From positions 20,400,890 to 20,464,889 of the forward strand of contig OU342817.1 of assembly GCA_910591455.2 (NCBI GenBank): a stretch of DNA of 64,000 nt, read 5' to 3'. Positions 57,696-64,000 of the stretch are shown in pieces (position 1 is the first letter of the stretch; each line of letters opens with the position of its first letter). Origin of the DNA: Pholis gunnellus. Its lineage: Eukaryota; Chordata; Actinopteri; Perciformes; Pholidae. The notes under the pieces are model-generated. The model worked only from the letters and a program-made list of their open reading frames with translations, had not been told where the DNA came from and ran no database searches. A program made the position numbers and the translations under genes.

Positions 57696-58345
57696 GTGTA
57701 TGAGAGCTTAATTTCATGTCTTTAAGGACACTGCTCCAGGATCAGATCCAACATCCAGAGTGTCTCCAGTGTCTCATGTGAGCTGGACTTTGTATTTGAA
57801 ACAGGAGCACTGAGTTTGATCCGAGTCCTTCAGTTTGATGGTCTGTTGGTGATAACATGAGATGTTCACATGTTTCTTCTACTTCTTCATCGTCATGTGA
57901 TCTTCTGCTTATTTGACGGGTTCACGCTGATTGTTTTGACTGTAAGCTTTTAGAAGCTGCTGCTCAGAAATGTTACAACATGTAGGTTATAAATCATGAT
58001 AGAAGAATGTGATTGATGAACATATTTCACCAAATCTTCATTCAAAATAACACATTTATAAATAAATACATGTAAACGTCACATTGTGTCTCATCAGTGA
58101 GACATGCATGTGATCCAAGTTGCTGCTGCTTCATTAAATCGTTGTGAACTGAGCTGATCTTTATCTCTTTAGATGGTTAGTTAGCATCATCTAGTGGACA
58201 GAGAGGAGAACTACATCACCTCACCTGTGATTTGTCTGATTGGCTCGCTGTGAGGACGTGTTATAAAGGAAAGGAAGGACTCAGTGACAACTTGATTTGA
58301 TTTAAGAAAGCATAATACTCATTACAATAACCGTCTCCAACACAA
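57696..58345 (+). pseudogene. Third NLR promoter/5'UTR copy, truncated
   Basis: GTGTATGAGAGCTTAATTTC to ACCGTCTCCAACAC matches 36196-36845. The CCAAT box and TATA box (TTATAAAGG near 58261) are kept. Homology stops inside 5'UTR exon 1 before the donor, and unrelated sequence follows. It could still act as a promoter but has no NLR exon behind it in the window. Confidence 0.8.
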
Positions 58346-58539
58346 CAGACTAGATTAGACTGTAACAAATATATTTCTGGGGCTGTACAACACTCAAATA
58401 CAGAATATTGTGGCTGCGTAAATTGTACACTTAGGGAGTAAACTGACATTTTGGGTGTACTGTAGCACATTTTGACAATATTACAAATATATTTTATAGT
58501 CTGGAAGGACCAGGTGAGCTTAATCGTCGTGACCTGAGC

Positions 58540-58738
58540 TCAGCATAATAAAAGACACAATTCATACATGACACTTTGCACTACTGTTTAGTTAGTTCAT
58601 TTAATATGATTCTATTTCATTGTATATAGTGTGCATTTTATATTCATATTTTTACTGTTATTTTATTTACCTGTACCACAATTGCTGCTTTAGCGAGGAT
58701 TAATAAAGTAAATATCTATCTATCGCATCTATACTATA
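58540..58738 (+). mobile_element. LINE 3' tail fragment
   Basis: TTTGCACTACTG, A/T-rich sequence, then TGCTGCTTTAGCGAGGATTAATAAAG and an ATCTATCTATC end. The layout is that of the 3' end at 16165. Confidence 0.55.
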
Positions 58739-59630
58739 AATAAAATAGTAGAAAACACTTGTTTGCACACATCGGCTGAATTAATCTGGTTTACTACGAC
58801 TGTATGAACCCCACAAAAAAATTGCTGTAATTTAAAGAAATGAATGCGTTGTAGAGTCTGTCCACAAGACGATTAGCGAACCATTTTTTTAAATGCTTGT
58901 TTTCTGGGCTATGCTATGCTAACAGTGTAGCTGCTACACCAACACTTAAAATAACTCCATCAAGTTATTGTTTATACACATTTATATACATAGATTCATC
59001 TGATGTTAGCTACTAGAGTGGGCTGTTACTTATTTACTTTCAACCACCGGTGAAAACAAAGAAATAAACATTATTCAACTAATGTGAATTAATACTTACT
59101 GTAGTATTTTCACTATGCTGTATATTTATACTTTATACTGAAACACATTTCAGAGGAAAACACTGTTTGTTTTCTTTACTGCAAGATATCTATCTGACAG
59201 CTATGTGCAGACGTCATGTGATCTTATGAAATATGACATTATTATATGACATACATCAGGATACTGTTTACGTGACATTATTATAAAAACCCACAAATAT
59301 AACATGTATTAGTTGCAGCACTTTAAAAAGGGGGCACTCATAATCCTGACTTTTGTCACTGAAGTATTTGTACCTGATAATACTTCAATAATGCAGTTCT
59401 GTTATATATAAACTGTTTATTTGTTGAAGCTTAACTTTTTATTCTCTAATCAATCTAAATTACAAAGTTTGAGTAATAAGCATTTAAGGGACTAACAACT
59501 GAATTATTGTCTGATAATTTAAGATTATTCCAGTTAAATAAATGGTTGTTAAAATGAAAACAATTCACATTGAAATGGTTTGCAATTAATTTCAGCTTTC
59601 AACTACTACTACAACAAATATCACTACTGC
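58739..59630. other. No gene seen
   Basis: A/T-rich. The part at 58790-59010 is a diverged relative of the NLR 3' region at 52985-53345. Nothing else was recognised. Confidence 0.4.
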
Positions 59631-59634
59631 TGAT

Positions 59635-60363
59635 ATTTTTTAAACCACAGAAACCGTTCAAATATTAAAAGGTTCAGCTCTTTCAGGAGAGGGGTGATGC
59701 TGACTTTTCATATTTGAAATCTTTAAACTTTTTGAATTATTAAGCTTTTTGCAATTTTTTTTTTAATTGGATATGTATTTTCAGCAGGAAATGCATTTTC
59801 TAGTTTCATCTGATATTTGATGTTTATGGTTAATTTACATACATCATGTATTTACATGTTATATTTGTGTCATTTAAGAACTAAACATACCTACATGGAA
59901 GAGTGAGCATGTGTTGATCAAGAGGCAATAAATGACAATGGAAAAAATAAAGATCTTTGGTTTATTCTGTTTATTCTGGTGTTCAATGTACGGCTCGAGA
60001 AGGTCTTTAAATAAATGATTCCTTGTCGGCAGAATCGATAGCGCTCGTACAGGAAGTCATCATGATGTGATAACGGATCTTGGCGATCTCGAAGAACTCT
60101 CTCCCTATAAAACGCTAATCTGACTAATATCCTCCTTCATCAATGGATCTCTGAGGAAGGGAGCTGACATGTATTTCCGGGGGAGTGGCAAGCTAATCCA
60201 GCTCACTGAAGTTAGCCTGCGCTGGAGCAGGTTCAAGTTTATGGATGTGTTGCTATGGTGATTTTGCCAAACTTGCTTCGAGGAACCGAAAAGCCTGATT
60301 TATGTAATCTCATCCTGAAAATTATCCGGCTAACTCAGTTAGCCAGGTACGAGGTACGGGGCC
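59635..60363 (-). mobile_element. Second composite: repeat plus truncated Harbinger-like end
   Basis: 59635-59785 is a short copy of the inverted-repeat family. About 59780-60363 matches 31108-31704, ending in the Harbinger-like terminal repeat (CCAGGTACGAGGTACGGGGCC) followed by CAG. The same junction in two places shows that a composite was duplicated rather than formed twice. Confidence 0.75.
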
Positions 60364-61590
60364 CAGGTGTGTAGTGCTAAAGTGCATCGGGACGCTCCGG
60401 TGTTACGGTTTAACAAGGGACCGTGTTAACTGGTGACTTTCAGCCCAATGCGACTGTTGTTGTCATAGTTACGGCAGCTGTTTAAAACAGGAAGATAAAA
60501 TAATAAAACAATGCATTCTGTCTATTATTATTGTTGTTATTATGATTATTATTCAACGCAGTTTAACATATTTTATGGGCTTTATTTAAATTTTTGCTAC
60601 AGTATTCCCATAATATATGTTTAACCACAAGATAGTGACATAGTATTGATTTTCATCCCGTGTGCATGTGCGTGTGTAACCTCTGTGAGATGTCTCCTGG
60701 CTAAATGAATCTCTTGGAGCTGGGCCCTTTTCCTCGTACGTGTTTAACTGAGTTAGCCGGATAATTTTCAGGATGAGATTACATAAGTGAGGCTTTTCGG
60801 TTCCTCGAAGCAAGTTTGGAAAAATCACCATAGCAACACATCCATAAGCCTGAACCTGCTCCAGAGCAGGCTTGAGCTAGATCCGCTGGATAAGCTGCCA
60901 CTCCCCCAGAAAAAAGTGTCAGCTCCCTTCCTCAGAGATCCATCGATGAGGAAGCGATATTAGTCAGATTAGCGTTTTATAGGGAGAGAGTTCTTCGAGA
61001 TCGCCAAGATCCGTTATCACATCATGATGACTTCCTGTACGAGCGCTATCGATTCTGCCGACAAGGAATCATTTATTTAAAGACCTTCTCGAGCCGTACA
61101 TTGAACACCACACGCCATCTACTGTCTCAGACTGTATCACAGCCTCGCGCTGTGTAGCGAGTGGTTCATGTTTGTACAGTGTCGGTGATGCGGAGAACAT
61201 CGGGAAAGCCGCTGCATGCCGTGCTGTTCATAAAGTTTATTTGGCGCTTAAGAAACTTATGGATGTGTTCATTACATTACCATGACACATGTTGTATTGA
61301 CTCACCATTCTGAATAATGTGTGTGTGCTTAGTGTTTACTTGCTCCCGTGTCCTCTTGATGGCTGGTTGAACTACATGATGGTTGAAAGCACTCATAATG
61401 ATATGACAGTATTATTAGTACACCATAGATATCATTGTTGTAGAACATGATTAAGGTGGACTCATGATAAGAATAGAGAGAATTACACACAATTTATTTT
61501 TACTGCTTATTATGAATAATACATACATACTGCTCCGCCCATACACAGATTCACACACACATATTCAAACTCCTATTCTATATGGTAATC

Positions 61591-61647
61591 TACACATACA
61601 TGTATATATATACATACACATATACATATACATACATATATATACAC

Positions 61648-61678
<31 letters not shown>

Positions 61679-61680
61679 TG
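61591..61680. repeat. (TA)n/(CATA)n microsatellite
   Basis: An AT and ACAT dinucleotide-type array inside Harbinger copy 2. A much shorter version lies at 34463-34490 in copy 1. Confidence 0.9.
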
Positions 61681-61851
61681 ATACATAAGCGCATACACCT
61701 ACATATATCCTCATAAGTATCTATTAATTCGTATCAGTTAGTTACTCTTTGGGCTTGTTTTTATCTACTTATTCTGAAAGAGTTGACATAATTATTTTCG
61801 CTATAAGATCTCATTGGATGATGCGTTCCATTAAGCCTACTTAAAGTAATA

Positions 61852-62076
61852 TCATCTGATTGATTGAGGTGATGAGGCACTTAAAATTAACCTATACGTT
61901 TTCCCAACACTTGCGCATTTAACGACGTCTGCGATATTTTGCCATGCTTCTCGTCTAGCCCTCGCAGCGTTAGATTTCGTCATGATTATGGTCTTGAATT
62001 CTTCGTATGTGTTCATGATCATCTCCTGCTCGTCAGTGGAGTAAAAAGAGGCTCTTTCTTTGAGTTTATTTGCCAT
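61852..62076 (-). CDS. Myb/SANT-like protein fragment of Harbinger element
   Basis: The 74-codon minus-strand frame starts MANKLKERASFYSTDEQEMI and continues YEEFKTIIMTKSNAARARRE and AWQNIADVV. The pattern of acidic helix, basic stretch, then AWxxIAD fits the Myb/SANT-like DNA-binding protein that accompanies the transposase in Harbinger elements. It is shorter than a full accessory protein (about 200 residues or more expected), so it is probably a remnant. Confidence 0.55.
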   Translation of the reverse strand: MANKLKERASFYSTDEQEMIMNTYEEFKTIIMTKSNAARARREAWQNIADVVKCASVGKTYRLILSASSPQSIR

Positions 62077-62310
62077 TGTACTGTTAGAAAATCATGGTTT
62101 CGGTGATCGACGCTTCCCCCTTTTGAAGTAGGACGGGCACGCGCAACGATCCTGATGACTGACGTCTGGCTCGAATTAACGAGACTGTTTGAGCGCAGAT
62201 CAGCCTTTGAGGAACCGAGATAGCCTGATGTCAATCATCGAGTTAATTTAAGCTGGATAATAGGACATTTGATCGACTTAGTTGAACCACGTACGAGGAA
62301 TAGGGCCCTG

Positions 62311-62433
62311 GTCAGGCTTGTGGTAACAGCAGGTTTATTCCACATCTGCATTTATAACAAAGGACACAGTAGAATGGTCATCACTTGTGGTCTTTCTAGT
62401 AGTGAACCCTCCGTTGCGTTGAGGATTACCCAA
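62311..62433 (-). pseudogene. Spliced retrocopy of an unidentified transcript
   Basis: On the minus strand this joins three blocks without introns: 62433-62396 (same as 62954-62917), 62395-62346 (same as 62701-62652, 49 of 50 bases) and 62345-62311, containing AATAAA (GGAATAAACC). The junctions fall exactly where the 62.65-62.95 kb copy has GT-AG intron edges. The product is unknown. Confidence 0.6.
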
Positions 62434-62651
62434 TTTTGAAATACAGTGGTCTAATGATACAGTGATCGTATAGTGGTTTTAAATTCATGTAAATAAAATA
62501 GCCGAAATAGAACAGAAACTGTCGCTCTTAAATGTATGAGGAGAAATACAAATATATAACCAAAAATATATTTATACAGATTTCTCACACTGGACTGTTA
62601 CCTTTTTCATTTTATAATAACAATTGTGTACAACAACATACTGTAACATAC

Positions 62652-62701
62652 CTGCATCTATAACAAAGGACACAGTAGAATGGTCATCACTTGTGGTCTT
62701 T
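62652..62701 (-). other. Putative 50-bp exon, minus strand
   Basis: Read on the minus strand it is bounded by CGTCTTTCTAG before and GTATGT after. The same 50 bp occur without these flanks in the spliced copy at 62346-62395. Coding status is unknown. Confidence 0.55.
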
Positions 62702-62916
62702 CTAGAAAGACGGCATCACGTTAGTGTTAGCTAGCTATACCGGAGACATTTCTACTGGCAATAAAACACATAAGAAACGTATAGTTAACTTAATGAAAAC
62801 GTGGCGAATATAATCTAAGACAAATACTATTCAACAAAATAAAACCAGCTCAACTCGTATGTACTTTTAAAGTTAGTTAACATTATATTGTCCATGGACA
62901 TTCACAGACTCGTTAC

Positions 62917-62954
62917 CTAGTAGTGAACCCTCCGTTGCGTTGAGGATTACCCAT
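62917..62954 (-). other. Putative exon 3' edge, minus strand
   Basis: TGGGTAATCCTCAACGCAAC up to CACTACTAG, followed by GTAACG (donor). The upstream edge of the exon is not resolved. The next exon would be at 62701-62652 across a 215-bp intron. Confidence 0.5.
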
Positions 62955-63080
62955 AGTCCTTTGCGTCTACTTATTCAGTGCATGTACATATTTACAACAG
63001 CAGGTGGCGTAGTTTTCCCATTTAGCGGGATTTAATCTGAACGTGTTCAACTATGTTACACGTGTTACGCGTGTTCCTGC

Positions 63081-63175
63081 CTGCAGTGGGACATCCGGGT
63101 GGTGAAGATGGAGGCAGTTGGAGCTTTGTAGTCCTCATTCGTCTCCTCAATGAACTCGGTCACACTGATGAGCGC
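63081..63175 (-). pseudogene. Orphan exon fragment of an ASAP-family Arf-GAP
   Basis: The minus strand reads ALISVTEFIEETNEDYKAPT followed by ASIFTTRMSHCR. This closely resembles the N-terminus of ASAP1/ASAP2 (human ASAP2, as I recall it, has ISVSEFVAETHEDYKAPTAS then SFTTRTAQCR). ASAP proteins are BAR-PH-ArfGAP-SH3 regulators of Arf GTPases and membrane traffic. Only this first BAR-domain piece is present. Its 3' edge (TGCAG|GCAGGA) has GC instead of the GT donor, and its 5' edge abuts the NLR-cluster duplication at 63178. No other ASAP exon is recognisable nearby. Confidence 0.7.
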
Positions 63176-63177
63176 CG

Positions 63178-64000
63178 GTTTAACAAGGGACCATGTTAAC
63201 TGGTGACTTTCAGCCGGATGAGTCTGTTGTCGTAGTTACGGCAGCTGTTTAAAACAGGAAGAGAACACGTAGCTGTCCTCGTGAATGCCGCATTGTTTAG
63301 TTTTGCATTACAACGTCAAACCTTCTCATTTACAGTCTTTGGTGAAAACAGACCAGATTCCACGTTGGAGTCTTTTGAGAAAACGAGTCCACTGGAGTTT
63401 GAAACGTCGCTTGTTGTTCATGTTGAAACAGGAAGAGAGCTCGTTGCTCTTCCTTTGAAACAATAAAGTTGGCAAAAAAACAGACGTCGTTGGAGCCCGT
63501 TTTGTGCAAACACGTGCACGTAGAAGAACTCTATAGCACAGTTAAAAGAAGAAGACAAATACATACAAATAAATCATATTTACGGGATTCAAACTCACAT
63601 AATATCAGAATCACTCCCACTACACCACCATCAGCTACTGTGTTGTCTTGTAGGCTCAACTTAAACTACGTACAACTCAGTCAGCAGTCGCTCCTAAGAG
63701 CAAAGAGCCACCAGATCATCTTGTGACCACACTGCACGTTTACCACGGAGCACTCTGTGTACTTCAGAGCAGTTTAGAATATAAATGGTGACTGAAACAA
63801 ATGGTGCCTTTTTAAAATCTGACAATTCAAAACGTGTTTGTCTCGCTGCAAATTAATGAGGCAGATGTTTGTGATGTCGTCATGAGGTGAAAATACACAA
63901 TGTGGACAAAACGCATCAGAGCAAACAAGAACAGATAAGACATAAAATGAAGAGTTTAACCAGCCAACAACACAGAGATGTCAAACAGTTGAGTTCATTT
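63178..64000 (+). repeat. NLR-cluster segmental duplication, copy 2
   Basis: GGTTTAACAAGGGACC to the window end matches 31790-32500, with an inserted stretch of about 120 bp near 63305-63420. In copy 1 this block is followed, after about 350 bp, by an NLR 5'UTR module, so another NLR unit probably begins just past the window. Confidence 0.8.

Larger units (their letters stand above)
60723..62307 (-). mobile_element. Harbinger-like DNA transposon, copy 2
   Basis: The ends are GGCCCTTTTCCTCGTACGTG and, inward from the right, GGCCCTATTCCTCGTACGTG. CTG flanks both sides (60720-60722 and 62308-62310). It is longer than copy 1 because of an expanded AT/AC microsatellite. A Myb/SANT-like frame is present on the minus strand; no DDE transposase was seen. 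Confidence 0.85.

Overview
This is a vertebrate, most likely teleost fish, genomic window. There are no bacterial-style operons. Coding sequence is sparse and split by GT-AG introns, and most of the window is intron or transposon-derived DNA. Teleost assignment rests on a FISNA-NACHT-LRR gene of the fish NLRC3-like expansion, plus piggyBac, hAT, Harbinger, fish-type SINEs, L2-like LINEs and TGTCACG-type LTRs.

Region 1 (about 1-19.7 kb) holds the 3' half of a plus-strand XK-related scramblase gene best matched to XKR4. Three coding exons lie at 15131-15330, 17970-18324 and 19049-19649, with a poly(A) signal at 19736. The first exon is missing and is probably upstream of the window, so 1-15130 is probably intron 1. 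That stretch contains a piggyBac relic with intact TTAA flanks (1049-2015), a decayed LINE reverse transcriptase (11960-12718, minus) and several minor repeats.

Region 2 (19.7-29.4 kb) has no host gene I can support. It holds a 545-bp MITE with perfect 23-bp ends (20333-20877), a 30-bp VNTR (24216-24377), a probable hAT relic (25430-26070) and a hairpin (27536-27568).

Region 3 (29.4-64 kb) is part of a tandem NLR cluster. One complete NLR gene on the plus strand runs from a TATA promoter (36767) through two 5'UTR exons, a PYD exon (37831-38116), a FISNA-NACHT exon (38607-40386), five 174-bp LRR exons (40487, 41130, 46192, 48368, 52354) and a short last exon (53927), to a poly(A) signal at 54959. 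The predicted protein is about 978 residues: PYD-FISNA-NACHT-WH/HD2-LRR. LRR exons 3-5 lie in a tandemly repeated intron cassette of about 2.2 kb that carries the same hAT element, with the same 8-bp target duplication and an internal SINE in the two complete copies. Two further, broken copies of the NLR promoter/5'UTR lie at 32.8-35.5 kb and 57.7-58.3 kb. The last 0.8 kb of the window repeats 31.8-32.5 kb, which suggests another unit follows.

Mobile elements break up this cluster: a solo LTR and a Harbinger-like element side by side in the upstream NLR copy, a second Harbinger-like copy at 60.7-62.3 kb, two truncated copies, two different ERV remnants, and a large inverted repeat pair (29.6-31.1 and 42.6-44.6 kb) around the 5' half of the NLR gene. 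At 62.3-63.2 kb on the minus strand there is an orphan exon matching the N-terminus of ASAP-family Arf-GAPs, small spliced-looking exons, and a spliced (intron-lacking) copy of those exons.
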